Source: Selaginella tamariscina (lineage: Eukaryota > Streptophyta > Lycopodiopsida > Selaginellales > Selaginellaceae). Taken from it: a stretch of 64,000 nucleotides of DNA. The translations under genes were made by a program, and so were the position numbers. The stretch is taken from positions 165,001-229,000 of the forward strand of contig PUQB01000171.1 of the NCBI GenBank assembly GCA_003024785.1. The letters are read 5' to 3'. The notes under the pieces are model-generated. The model did no database searches. It worked only from the letters and a program-made list of their open reading frames with translations, and was not told the DNA's origin. Of this stretch, positions 48,443 to 61,470 are shown one piece after another; within the stretch, counting starts at the first letter, position 1; each line of letters begins with the position of its first letter.

Positions 48443-49153
48443 TTGTTACACACTTGCCGCATTAGAGCTCGTGGCCAAGGTCTCTTAGCGTTGTTACACA
48501 TGTGTGGATCTAAAACATGGACAATGAGACTTCCCTTAAGAGTGGTCTCCGATCACGAGTTGTTACACACATGCCACATGCTCCTTTGGCTAAGTAAGAC
48601 TCTTCACAAGTCTTAAGGAGCGTGGCCAAGTCACCATCTCGCAAGTGAGCACAGAAGGTGGTGCTATTCACAAGCACAAGGCTCTTAGAACATTCATTAG
48701 AAACCATCCCAGAGGCTAGACGAGTCTTGCCATGCACTTGGTCAAGTGCAGCCACTCATTTAGCCTTCTCCTTCCATATACTTTAGGTGACAGGGATTTG
48801 GGCTACCATTTCTCCTTAAATGTGTGCATATACTCCTCTATGCATGGGTGACTTGTCCTTACTCTTGGGTTGAGGTTGACCCCAAACCCTAATTTAGGGT
48901 TTCTTCAAGGATTGCACAAACTTTAATTTTGAGGTTTCTCCCCTGAGTCCTCTTTTGATAAGATTTGCTCTGCCATGTTCCTCCACATGGTTACCTTCCA
49001 TTCCAACCTCTTTTCCCAAGGGTCAATTCACTAACCCTTATATGCGGGTTACTTGAATCTTCTTTCGTTAAAACTTGTCTTATGTTCTCCAACATGGTAT
49101 ATTTTTTCATTCTAACCCTAATGGCTAATTCGAGAGGTATAAAGGGTGTAACA
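48443..49153 (-). mobile_element. LTR retrotransposon fossil, copy 2
   Basis: Equivalent of the block at 19922-20641, starting TGTTACACCC on the minus strand near 49153. It is a broken, non-coding remnant that predates the large duplication. Confidence 0.4.
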
Positions 49154-50295
49154 TACTATGTATCATGGAATTAACGATGTTCAAGTGTGATTTTTGGGTC
49201 ACTCCTTTTTTAAAATTTAGGTTTTATCTATCTGGAACGTTTTCTACTTTAGGTCTTGTTTAGGCCTTGACATTTAAAATTTTCATATTAAATTTTTTAA
49301 ACAATAAAACATAACCTAGTTCCATTTTAATGCACAACCATCTTATATATATAATGCAACAGTGCAAAAATAACATACATAACATAAAATAAATTTATAT
49401 AGTTATACTCAAAATATAAGTATCGATGCCAAGATAAAAACACATAAAATTCACCTTTAACTTTACGTTAAAGGTGAACTGAAACATAAAATATTATTTT
49501 TACCTGCACTATCAGTCTATCACAAGCAAGTGATTTATTTCAGAACAGGTATATGTTACTCATATACATATATATATTTGCATACATATACGTACACTTG
49601 TTTTAAGGTGAGTTATCATCCTATATGTTGAAATGGCCGAGTTAATCTAATACATCAGATTAAGATGACATATGGGATGTTGCTTTGAACACGTGTTCAA
49701 TCACCTTGTGTGACAACAAAGTGCAAATAATAAAACATTCACTTTTTTTCTTTTTTTTACTAAATTAATCACTAAATTAGTTTTAAAGCATAATTTCATT
49801 TAATTGATTGAGGGTACCTCTAAACTTGAAAATCCAGTTTTAAACCATCTTGATGTTAAAGATGATTAAGCATTTTGATAAGACTTAAATAGAATTTAAT
49901 TTTAAATTCTACATTAAAATTTTTTGTTAAGACAAACCAGATAATCCGCTTGCTCTAACAATATTTTATTAATTAAGAAATCAATCTTTGTCATCTCGGT
50001 CACACTTGTTGCTGAATCAAATATAACTCAATTCAAATTTAAAAAATTAATTTCATCTATATATGATTTAGTATATATAAGTTTTCTTTAAATATGTGTA
50101 TCACCCATTTAATTTATATACATGATTTAATATAGATGAAAGGCATTATCTATTTTCATATAAAGTAGTTACATCATTCATTTCATCTATATACATGATT
50201 TAGTATATATAAGTTATCTTTAAATATATATTTTTCTAATTTCTAGTATTTATCAATTCATTATGTTTTAATTAATTTAATTAATTATCATTAAT
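49154..50295. other. AT-rich spacer with dispersed repeat, copy 2
   Basis: Equivalent of 20642-21780, including the inverted repeat cacctttaacttta/acgttaaaggtg at 49452-49480. A segment tttacctgcactatcag near 49498 is present here and absent in copy 1. Confidence 0.5.
49625..49668 (+). pseudogene. tRNA-Leu(AAG)-like relic, locus B copy 2
   Basis: Same truncated relic as 21096-21140, with gttgaaatggccgagttaat retained. Confidence 0.5.
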
Positions 50296-50299
50296 ATAA

Positions 50300-51209
50300 A
50301 AAGGTCTGGATTGTGAAGCATTGGGATCACAGAAACGCTCAATTAAATAAACAACAGTGATTTTGCCCGAACCCTTCCCAACAGGGACTTGAGAAATCCT
50401 TAAGCACCATTATCTCTGCTCATTGGTAATTTAATTAAATTTAATATGCTATAATTATTTATAAAATACATACATTAAACATATAATGTGAATCACACAC
50501 ACACACATGCGTACGCACGCACGCACAAACACAGTTTATTTACCAGCTAAAGCAAATATTGCATACTTTGATGTCACCATGAACTTCATTTAATATCCTT
50601 CCTTGTCCATGTCCTTGTATTTTAGATATAATTAATATAAATACACATGTGTGTAATATATCCTTTTTTATATCACTAAAGTTATAACAAAACAATAATA
50701 CCTTGTTGAGTGGTTAGAGAGGATAAACCCTTATTGTGGTTCTTAACCCTTCATTTAGTGTACACCACCAAGCACTAAGTAGAGCAAATACAGTGATATA
50801 CATATTAATATAATGAAAAAAATACATTTGTTTCATTATAATATCACATATATTTGTATATATTATATAAATGTAGTTACTGTTGCAACTTCGGATGCCA
50901 TGTTAGCCGGATTCATGTAATTCTCCCAAAAGCATCGACTAAGAAGTAGAATATACAGGAACTGCAAGCCCATGAACAATGGCTCCAACTGTGCCAATTG
51001 TCATTGGCTGGTCCATCCGATAAAGATGTGTTTTTCATACATATATGTAGATATATATGTGTGTGTGTGTGTGATATGCATATAGATATGCACAACTTAA
51101 TACTTTTAATAAGCAGATAGTTAACACACAGGTGGCACACACACACATTGTGCTGTTTGTTGCTGTCCTCCGGGAGAGTCTCCATGTATACTCTGCATAT
51201 ATAGCATTA

Positions 51210-51210
<1 letters not shown>
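50300..51210 (-). pseudogene. Decayed ABCB-type transporter, copy 2
   Basis: Equivalent of 21785-22650. Here the nucleotide-binding fragment near 50320-50400 keeps a fuller Walker A: VPVGKGSGKITVVYLIERF. The transmembrane exon near 50890-51015 is shifted out of frame by small indels, so each copy preserves different parts. Confidence 0.62.
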
Positions 51211-51243
<33 letters not shown>

Positions 51244-53763
51244 AGAGTTGTAGCTGGTGTATATAAAGCACAGTTTTTATACAAGTGTGCAAAAAGAAGA
51301 CATAATTAATATATTTATAGAAATCATTGACACTATTATTTTAATTGATTGCATTGTTTTGCAAACCATTTACCTCGATCTGATTTAATGTGCCAAACAT
51401 CTGCTCAAAGAACTAGAACCAATAAATAGACAACACGTGTCATAATGTTAATGACTTCATTCTCTTACATGGTTACACAAATTAAAATATTTTTTAATAT
51501 CTGCTTGATCAAACTAGAATGTTAATTAATAGATTTTTTAAAAATAATTGACTTTAATACAAATATATAAACCCTAAACTTCATTAGTCTGAAACTCTTT
51601 AAAATAAAATTTTGGTAAATGTTGAAAACCATTGAAATTTAATGGTATTAAAAAGTAAGATATATAATTTAAACTAATTAAATTAAATTAAAGATAATAA
51701 GGCTAGATATTATTACCATGGCAAATACGGAGGTTAATTTATTATTATAAAATAATTTCTAAAAAAAACTAAATAAGTCACTTTATTTAATATGCACACC
51801 TGCATTGATGCACATGTGTTTATATTGTATGTATGTGTGTGTGTGTAGCATGCACATAACAACCATCTTTTCTCTAAAAATAAATTCTTTTGGGAAATTT
51901 TTATATATTTCCACAATTGAACTCTGGAATCAAACTTTAATTAACGTTTTGCCAAAGCTGCAGTGGTAATCTTTTTAAATTATGCTTTTGTATTCTTTTT
52001 TAATTATGATTTTAATAGATTGTGCACACACGTGGATAAATGAACATTAATTTAACATACTACATAACAAGAACATTTTTTAGTGAAAAAAATTAGATTT
52101 TTAAATGTTTGTAAATATATCTTTGTTCTTAACATATATAAGCTATGTATGTATAAAATATATACAGTTATGTGTAGATAATATATACAGTTTATATAAT
52201 TAAAGTCATCGTACATATGTGTTTCAAATATGTTATATGTACATAAATTGTTATAATAATATAAATGAGAATAGTAATAATAATTTGATATATAAATAGT
52301 GGTATTTATATAGTGTGTGTACATACCAAATACGTGTGAAAATGTGGAACTTTCATTCCAACAAGTGTGTTTATAACAAGTTGCATAACATTAAAGTTTG
52401 ACACTTCAATATAAAGTAATGTAGATCAAGTTTTATTTAATCTAAAATAAATTGATTAAATGTACTATATTATATATAAAATAATGTTGTTTTAAAAAAT
52501 TTTAGTTTGTGAAAATGGATAATTTTCATAAACACTTTTAATAAACATTTCACGTCAAAATTATGCAAAACCCCCTCTTGCATTCTGTTTTTTCTCAAAC
52601 CATAACTTCTTATAGCCACCATATAAGAGACTAGTTTTGACATGAATAAATAGTTTGACGTAATTAATAAACTTCATATATATCTAACAGCGACTATTCA
52701 AATACATATACATGTCTAAATATATACGTGTATATATACAGCTCCAGTGCAAACATTCTTTTATACTTGAACTGGAATATAAATATCTGTATATGTAAGT
52801 ATACATACTTATATACCTTTCCAATCGGAGGAAATATTTCTTTGTCTAATAAATATTAGCTTATATTATTAAGTTGTACATAGATATATATTTTTTATAA
52901 TGTTTATGATATTTAAATCTTAGAAAACTTCGTTATACATAAGTACGTTTGCATTTACAGTACTCCACAGTTTTTGTGAAAGAATTTGTATTTAATGAAA
53001 GCTAAACATAAATATACATACACATACATGTACGTATGTATGTATATTCATCATATCTTCCGCAAGCAGCTTCTTTTCCTGCAGTGCATAACAAGTAAGT
53101 ACATATCATACAAGCATCTGTGTGTGTGTGTGTGTGTCCATACCCTAGTCCGTTTCAGAGCTCTAAATGCCACAAGCTATCTAAAAAGTAAAGGCAAAAA
53201 CAAAATCACCACGACGGCTCCTGAAAACAAACCCTAACACACACACACACACACATGCAGTCATACATGCATTGTATACATTATGTATACAAATACGTAT
53301 ACTTGCACATTAACCTACCTAGAATAGTAAGTATACATAAATATATGCATAGAGACCTCCTGTCGAGAGTGGGCGGCACGGATACAAAGCTTTCGAATAT
53401 GTGCTCATGAAGAATAATCACCAGCCTCTGAAATATTCTCCCAAGCCCTCACGTGGCAGGTCCTGCATTTTCCTCTTCAAATCTTGTATACACATACACT
53501 ATATATACGCATGTATATACTGATAGTTATATATATATATTATGCATATGTATGGTAAGTACTTTATAAGTAATTTAATATATGCGAGAGCCTACAGGTA
53601 TGCATATATATGTGCGTGTAGATCAATGTGTGTGTGAGAGACAAGCATGTAAGAACCCTACCTTATTTCTTTTCCTCCGCTTATTTAAACTGAGCACTTT
53701 CTCTTTGTAGAAAGCACAAAATTTACTAAAACATAAAAGAACCTGAGATGAAGCATTTGGTCT
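51211..53763. other. AT-rich intergenic tract, copy 2
   Basis: Equivalent of 22660-24350 plus sequence (from 52876) that copy 1 has lost. The extra part holds (TG)n at 53120-53137, (CA)n at 53238-53254 and a less AT-rich stretch near 53355-53470. That stretch could be 3' exons of the coiled-coil gene, but I could not define them. Confidence 0.55.
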
Positions 53764-54509
53764 TCACCGTCTACATAATACACTGCCCAGCATGTTGGAA
53801 ATCGGTGATGCCTTGTACCCAATCGTTACCTGTATAATTTGAGTTTCGCTTTCGTAAAACGATTGTGCATTCAAATTTTCATCTGTCTTGGCTTCGATGC
53901 CACCACAAGCGTTCTCTAAGAGATTTACATACAGAATTGCATCGTTCTTTAAGCTGAAGTGACCCCCAAAGGCCCTTGCGGTTGTCCCGCTATCACCTGT
54001 GCCCAATGCCAGTATTTCTCCTCCATACGTAACATGCGGCGTATGATTCCCATGTACTTGAGTTGGGCTGCCGATTCTCCGTGTATCCACAGTTGCTTGG
54101 AGCTCCTTTTTGCATCCAAAGCGTCTCATCTTTCTCAATGTCCCACCACTGTGATAGTTCTTGCAAGCATCTCCAGAATTGCTCCTATGTTTCTCAAAGC
54201 CCTGTATTTCTTCAGAAATTCGTTTTCGTTGTAGCCCTGGTCGTAAAATGGCCCTTTCAACTTATCATCCATCTCCCTAAGCTTCATGAGACTCTTGAGA
54301 GTCATCTTCGATGCCGAAATACTTTGCCTCTTCTCCTCCAATAGCTGGTCAAGTTTGTCATTCAGCTCTTGTGAATTCTTCTCAATTCTGTCCAATCTGT
54401 TACATACCTCTGCATTATGGCGTTCTACTTGCAGCTGTAGATCGTGTAGCTTAGCACTCACATCCTGAAGCACCTGTGAATCACTTAAAACAATGCCGAG
54501 TCCTTTCAT
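53764..54509 (-). CDS. Coiled-coil protein gene, fuller copy
   Basis: From ATG 54509 it encodes MKGLGIVLSDSQVLQD, a coiled coil (about residues 15-65), then MTLKSLMKLREMDDKLKG, YNENEFLKKYRALRNIGAI and LARTITVVGH. A frame change near 54140 leads to a second open stretch with THVTYGGEILALG-like sequence, FGGHFSLKNDAILYVNLLEN and QSFYESETQIIQ, followed by a GTAACG donor near 53830. Further exons may lie to the left. No known domain recognised. It is divergent from the gene at 54545. Confidence 0.55.
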
Positions 54510-54544
54510 CAAGACTCCTTCTACAGATCTAGGGTTATGTGGCT
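54510..54544. promoter_or_regulatory. Very short bidirectional promoter, copy 2
   Basis: Only 35 bp separate the divergent ATGs, with one ctagggttat motif. Copy 1 has 41 bp more, including two further agggttt motifs, so copy 2 probably lost a segment. Confidence 0.45.
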
Positions 54545-55548
54545 ATGGCGTTAGACGACATACGGTGGATGAGGAAGCTCGGTGACACTGCCCTTGCCGC
54601 ACGGCTTCCTTTGTACGATGGCAAGCTGGATCTGCTTGCTATGGGTCGCTGTTTCAAAGTTGATCCAGCGAGGTTGTCAGTCCGTGTTTTGCTCAGGGAA
54701 GAGGAGGAAGACGACGACGACGACGATTTCGTGCGATTTCATTCGATTTCATTTGACTACAAACAGGTTTGTCACGCCAACTTGGGACGAGATCGTGAGG
54801 AAGTATCGCTTCTTTACGGCGGCATTCCTTTCCCCGACGGTAGGACGCAACAGAATTCGGCGGTTTTGGACGGACCCACCTTAACAGGTTCTGGTCCATC
54901 GTGGCTCTTAAATCTCTCACCGTGCAGGGGTGTTGTGGATGTAGAATCAGTTATTTGCCACAGGTTCATCGTCGTCTGTGAGCGGTGTCTTCAAGTCGAT
55001 GCTTATTGCATTGCCAAAGACAAGCTTATGGTGGAAATCTTTTGGGACGAACCCTATCCTGAAGAAGAAGATACATACATCGATCGTCAGTCTTCCCCAC
55101 AGTGCAGAAACGCTCTTTTTCCCTGCATATCCGAGTCGTACCGCTGGCTGCAACAGGAGGAGATAGCTGGCAGGAAAAGGTGTTTCCAATTAACACCATC
55201 AACTTGAAGGTGAAAGTGAGGAGCAAAAGCACAGCTGTTCTGGCTTACGGTAGTGATGCTGTTCTGGGTATTGATCTTGTGAGCGACATGACCCAGCTTG
55301 GCTTGGACAGGTGTGAGATGGAGTTCTATATGTGGGCCACTACGTTCGCTGCGTATCTTCAGGTCTTCACCGACTTGAAGGCTGGGGCCGTTGCTTTCTA
55401 CTTGGAGGATGATTTGATCCTTGTTGTCGAGACCATGTCGATGGACCGGCTGCAAGATTTCCTGCGAGGTCTCGCCTCAAATTTGCCCTCGGATGCCGCT
55501 TCCTGCTCGGCTTGGTCGGTTCCGACACGAGTCAAGATGTCTGTTTAG
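54545..55548 (+). CDS. Unrecognised intronless gene, copy 2
   Basis: Same gene as 24686-25698. It is open from MALDDIRWMRKL through VVCERCLQVDAYCIAKDKL and IFWDEPYPEEEDTYIDR, a region that copy 1 breaks. It has lost bases near 54780-54800 (LSRPTWDEIAEE of copy 1 is altered), near 55090 and near 55170, which shift the frame before NTINLKVKVRSKS. The C-terminal part (AVLAYGSDAVLGIDLVSD to VKMSV) agrees with copy 1. Confidence 0.6.
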
Positions 55549-56237
55549 AAGTGTGCATTCTCAGATGTCTGTTTACAAGTGTCGCTCATGAATGAATTTA
55601 GAGTGCATTGGTGGATCCAAGATTAAGTTCAATATATCACACGCTCTGTGACTACGTACTCATGGTTTGTAGTCTAGGTTATACAAGTTAAAATTTGTGT
55701 AAACTCAATGTTCCGTAGAATTGGTATATAACACTCACGCAATACCTCATACAGCATTGTATAATATCTGTAAATAAGCTATAGAAATGATAAGATCGCA
55801 TCATGTTAAAGCGATATAACATCGCGGTGTTATTAATTCATGTTTGAACTTTTTTTTAACTTTACCATGGAGTGTTAAGATACTTTGAATAGAAATCAAT
55901 TATATATATTTATATAGAATAGTTCCTGTTGCACTTGCATGGTTCAATGTGCTGACCATTGTTACATAAGTTACTGGCGCGGACCTTAATTTGTGCAAAA
56001 AGAATAATTAAAATAAATACATATTAAGATAATTAATATGTACTTTATATTTAAAAATATGTACTTTATATATTAAATAGCCCTCCACGTCACTGCCATG
56101 TCACTTTAAGTGACATGGCAGATGACGTGGAAGGAGGTGACGTGGCAAGTGGTTATTTTAAAATTATAACAAAATGTATAATAATTAATAAATATTAAAT
56201 CCCAAGAGAAATAAACATCTAACATATATACACATAA
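55549..56237. other. 3' spacer, copy 2
   Basis: Equivalent of 25699-26579, with one unit of the ttactggcgcgg repeat (55968) and the gccatgtcactt/aagtgacatggc inverted repeat near 56095-56120. Confidence 0.55.
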
Positions 56238-56390
56238 ACAGTGAAATACGCCGTAGTAAAAAAACGCTACAGATTAATAATTAAATAAATTAATAATTAT
56301 TTATTTTTATAACTTTATTATTAATTTAATAATTAAATTAAATTAATAATAAATCCGTAGCATTTTTTTTACTACGGCGTATTTCATTGC
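56238..56390. mobile_element. Foldback MITE, copy 2
   Basis: Same element as 26580-26720, with ACATAA on both sides (56232-56237 and 56391-56396) and a slightly longer AT centre. Confidence 0.78.
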
Positions 56391-57099
56391 ACATAAAAGA
56401 CCTTTAGGGTAATGCATATGATTTTTACATGTTTTTTAATTTATAATTGGTTTTTAGTATTTATTAATTTATTATTCTTATATTGATTTTCACGTATGAA
56501 ATGTACATAAAAGAGTTAAAGCATATTGTTTTTACACGTTTTTTTTAATTATCTACAAGTTTCTATGTTTTTTTATTTCTTTTGGTTTTATTATTTTTAA
56601 TTTATTATTTTTTGTATTGATTTTCACTTAAAATATAAAAAATTGCATATGGTTTGTTTTTTATTTACACAAGTTTTTATCATTTCAAGTAAAATCAAAT
56701 TTAAAAATAATAATTAATAATATAAAATAAGGGAAAATGTTAAAGTCCTCCAAATATTACAACCTTGAAGTTTTGAAATTATCAAAAGCCCTTGTGAAGT
56801 TTTTGAATTTGTCAAAAAGGCCCATGTGAACCGTCAAAAAATAATTAAAAAGGGGAAAATATGATTGCCCTAGTGATGCTTGTTTTGAGATAGCACTACG
56901 CATATCTATTTGAGCTTAAGCGATCGGTAAAAGATGCTGTTATAACTGAAAATTTTGAGTTGAGAAAAAATAAAAAATAATAAATCTTAATACACAGTTG
57001 GTGTCGAACCACGACCCAGAGCAAGATAAGAACGATAAAACTTAACTTAAGAATAAGGCAAGAGCAAGGAACAAGATAAGAATGAGAAAGCTAAGAGTT

Positions 57100-57134
57100 C
57101 TCTCTCTATTCTCTATATATTAGAGAGAGAGATG
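57100..57134. repeat. CT/TA/AG junction, copy 2 to copy 3
   Basis: ctctctctattctctatata, then ttagagagaga, then gttactctccgtgcatg. It has the same form as the 27515 junction but is less regular. Confidence 0.85.
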
Positions 57135-57284
57135 TATTTGTTACTCTCCGTGCATGCATGTTTTATGTAGATAAGTATCTGTACACTAAGATAGTATTGT
57201 AATTTATTTATAGATATGGAGTATATATATATACTTACAAATAACTATGTATTCTGAATTTGGATATATATATATATCTATAGG

Positions 57285-58386
57285 CTTGCAGCTCACCTGC
57301 CGAAGATACAACTTTATCTGAAGAAGAACAGTATATTCGGAAACGATGCTCAAGCTAAAGTACCAATTGGTAAAATACCATGGGACAGATTTATCCAGTC
57401 ATCCGTCTGGGCATTAACAGTATGCCATTTCTGCCACAACTGGGGTACATTCATACTTTTAACATGGATGCCAACGTATTATAATCAGGTAATAATCATG
57501 TTTTAGTTAAATACTTAAAGTTAAGTAAATTTAATTTGTAACTATGCAGGTTTTGGGATTCAATTTATGGAGTCTGGTATGTTTCGGTCCTTCGTGGTTA
57601 ACAATGGCAGTTTCAGCAAATGTTGGTGGATGGATTGCTGATAACCTTGTTAAAAAGGGAGTTTCAGTCACATTAGTTCGAAAGGTGTGCGTGTGCGTGT
57701 GCGTGTGCGTGTGCGTGTGTGTTAAGCAATATACCATTGACATACGTATTCCTAATATTGTTTGCAGATTATGCAATCCGGTAGGATTCCTAGGCCCTGC
57801 GTTTTTCCTTACACAACTCAGCCACATCCGGTCTCCTACGGAGGCAGTCATGTGCATGATGGCCTCTCAAGTAAGACTTAATATATGTGTACATGTGTGT
57901 GCGTGGTGTGTGTATATATACGTAATCTATATGTTGTGTGTATGTATATAATGTTTTATAACGTATATAACCAGTGTTTTTTTCTTGAGCAGGGCTCAGA
58001 TGCCTTCTCTCAGTCAGGATTATATTCCAATCATCAAGACATTGGTCCTCGCTATGCGGTAAGTTTTAAGTATTTAATTGATTAATTTAATACAGCTTTT
58101 ATTGTGTAAATATGAATTAATATATTTATTTTCCAGGAGGTGTTGCTGGGACTTTCCAACACAGCAGGAGTCCTTGCTGGTGTTATAGGAACTGCTGCTA
58201 CAGGATACATACTGCAACATGGTGTGTGTGTGTGTGTGTGTGTGTACACTATACAGTCTGATTTATATATATATATATATATGAGATTATATATTACAGG
58301 AACGTGGGACGATGTATTCAAGGTGGCAGTTGGGTTGTATTTTTATATGGAATATCTTTTCAACAGGGGAGAGAGTTTTTGATTGA
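57285..58386 (+). pseudogene. PHT4;4-like 3' half, copy 3
   Basis: Same exon set as 27698-28806, without the first half of the gene. Small deletions break the frame in the first exon (near 57325-57400), in the second (57565-57595) and in the last, where 11 bp are missing at the site of the 10-bp loss in copy 1. Stop position 58384-58386 is conserved. Confidence 0.88.
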
Positions 58387-59415
58387 GAAATGGGAAGTTC
58401 CACTCAGATTAGACCTAGTTACAAGTAAGCTTATAAAAATTAAATGAAATTAGTAAAAATTATATCATTTAAATTAATTTTAAATAATAGAACCTTTTAA
58501 ATTAATATTTAAACCTTAATTCATGTGTAACTATTTAAAACTAAAAACTCATATATACAAATTGACACTCCCATTATTTAATCATAATTATTAATTAATT
58601 AGTAAATATTAGCACTAATTTTAAAAAGAAAATCTTATATATTGTCTTTCTATTTAAAATCCATATAAAATTGTTAAATAATAAGCTAATTAATTATAAT
58701 ATGTATAAGGGCAACTTCACATGTATTTGAATTTTAACACATTTATAAATTGTAATTAAATGATTATTAATATATTATTGATTCACATTTGAATGACTTA
58801 AGATTTAATCAACACAGACGCATGCATGTGTGTTTATTTAAATAACGTTGCTTGTTTCATCGTCTAAATTCTGAATTTTTATGTATATATATATATATTA
58901 TATATATATATATATGTTTGTGTACAATATAATGTGTATGTTAAGTAAATATAATAAATTATGTATGGATTATTATTATTTCTTGCATAAAATTTATGTA
59001 TTTAAAGCATATTTTCTTCAAATGGTAAAAACATAACCTAATTCTATTATATTAAACAATAGGTATGATTAGTCTAAAGGGGATTCCCATATAAGCCTCT
59101 GACCCACTTAAGGGTGTTAAGGGGGTTTAGGATAATTTTGGTTAATTTTAAATATAAATATTATTTAATCTTAAAGTTAGAGTTATCAATCAACAAAGAC
59201 ATTAAAATTCTTAAAGGTGAAAAAAGTATTATAATTTTTATTATAACCTTTATTTTTACTTTGAAACATTATTATTATTACATATTATAATTGGTGTCCA
59301 ACCTCTAACGAGTGAGCAACAATCTCACTTGTCTTGTTTGACTTAGGTCTTTAGGGGTGGTTTTAAAGATCCGGTTTAAGATGTTGACTCACTAACACTA
59401 GGGTTAGCCCACTCA
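58387..59415. other. AT-rich spacer, copy 3
   Basis: Equivalent of 4727-5755, with a longer (TA)n run at 58880-58915. It keeps gagcaacaatctcacttg, as copy 1 does. Confidence 0.6.
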
Positions 59416-60010
59416 CACAAGTCGCAGAAAAAATCTGTGGTTGTACTCGGAGGAGCTGAGTTTTTAGGTTTTTACATGTGCATGCGCTTGGCTTGGGACG
59501 TTGCAATCGATAGTTTCAGAGACGAGAAACAGCTTGAACTTGAAATGCAAAGGAGGAGAGTTACAGTTTTACATAGGGATACCAAGGTGCAATTAGTAGA
59601 GGTAGATCTTCTAAAGACAGATACCATGAAGCAACTGCTTAAGGAGCATGACTTTTGGATGGTGGTGCACTTGGTGCAGAGGGAATGCAGGAAGAATGCC
59701 GAGCTCAACACGCGTTTAACCAAACAAACTTTTAATCTTTGTACCAAATTTAACGTGGAAGAATTGGTATAGGTGTCACCTTATTTTGGCTTTGGTACAT
59801 CCGAGTACTATGGAGAAACGACTGCTAAAAGTCTGTTTAATAGCTTACTGAAGGATTCTCAACTACATGTGAGTATGTTGCGCATGTCTATTGTATATGG
59901 AGATTACACCAGGACAGACATGTAGTGCGTGTGCTTAGCTACATGCAAAAAGAGAAGACGAGGGTGATCAATGTGGGGGTGGGAAATCCAGTGCATGACC
60001 GTGAGTAACT
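59416..60010 (+). pseudogene. GAE-like epimerase relic, copy 3
   Basis: Nearly identical to copy 1, including the loss of 109 bp at 59923 relative to copy 2 and the stop after NVEELV. Confidence 0.6.
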
Positions 60011-60249
60011 TATAAGAGAAATAAGCTTGGTTATAAATAAGACTGTGCTGTTTAGTTTTGTGCCCAACCCACACAAGTTCAAGAATGATGCATTTGAACC
60101 ATTTGTACCTCTGAATGCTGAATTTAATAAGTCTGTGCCTATCCACCAAGGGATTACAGACCGCTTGTAGAAACGTGTAACTGCTTTGCAAATTGCATTT
60201 AAAAGGAGTAGACTTCTATTAATGTGTTGTATAACAACGTATGTACTCG

Positions 60250-60545
60250 TCTTGTCCATGTGTATGTGATTATGGTAATCATGAGCTTTATCCAGTGCAT
60301 GTATGTCTGGATCAATGTAGAAAGCCAGTGTGCTGAAGATTATCCTGTCCATGTGTATGTGATTATGGTAATCACGAGCTTTATCCAGTGCATGTATGTC
60401 TGAATCAATGTAGAAAGCCAGTGTGTTGGAGATTATCCTTGAGTGCCTGTCCATGTGTATGTGATTATGGTAATCACGAGCTTTATCCAATGCATGTATG
60501 TCTGGATTAATGTAGAAAGCCAGTGTGCTGGAGATTATCCTTGAG
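60250..60545 (+). repeat. Minisatellite, three units, copy 3
   Basis: Equivalent of 6586-6880 with the same unit lengths. Confidence 0.88.
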
Positions 60546-61228
60546 TGCCTTATTCAACAGCTTAACAATTGTTCTAGTGATATATGTGTGCCCATTACAC
60601 ATAGATTTCTCTAAAATCACACCCTCCAGTTACTCAAGCTGCTATAGTTTATTATAATTTGAAGAAGTTCAAAAATAATTGTCCATATAATCACATTTTT
60701 TAAGAACAACAATTTCAACGTATATACATTTAAATTCAATACAAATACATATACACTAAACGTGTATATGCATTATACATTTATCAAGAATATTATGCTT
60801 ATGTATCTATATGCATACATACATAACACTATGAACACACATTCACACACAAGATTATAACAATGCAGACAAACATATATGTATATATGTATGTATGCAC
60901 ATGAATGCATATGTTTATATATGATATACACCTGTATATCCAAACCAAGGCACATGTCTTTGCTATGTATTCAATATGCTCTTGTCTCTTCTATTTAAAT
61001 ATTCAAGAAGTTAAATTAACACCCAAGCATCACATTTGTTCTTATAATCTACGTAGGATTTGATCAAAGGCATATATTTTCACACACACACCACCTATCG
61101 GAATTTCACAATACATAAACCACATCACACACACACACATGCACACACACACATAGTTTCTTATTTAAAATTTTCACATTAAAGTTTTAAATGAAAACAT
61201 AATCTAGTTCCATTTGTAAACCACACGC

Positions 61229-61278
<50 letters not shown>

Positions 61279-61470
61279 CTAACAATTTAAATGTTGAAGT
61301 TAGAACAATTTTAATGAACACACATGTATATAATCAGTAAACAATGTATATTATTTTTACCTGCACTTTCACATTTGTTCCAGAACAGGTGTATGTTGTA
61401 CATATACATATATCTGTGTGCGCATACATATACTGTGTACACTTGTTTTAAGGTGAGTTATCAGCCTATA
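60546..61470. other. AT-rich intergenic tract, copy 3
   Basis: Equivalent of 6881-8400, shortened by the private deletion near 61180. It has an expanded (TCTA)n run at 61231-61270. Confidence 0.55.

Larger units (their letters stand above)
27535..57115 (+). repeat. Tandem segmental duplication, copy 2 (about 29.6 kb)
   Basis: Second direct copy. The extra length over copy 1 is explained by the Mutator-like insertion at 33075-41196, the 1.4-kb segment at 52876-54251 that copy 1 lacks, and the absence of the Harbinger element. Confidence 0.93.
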
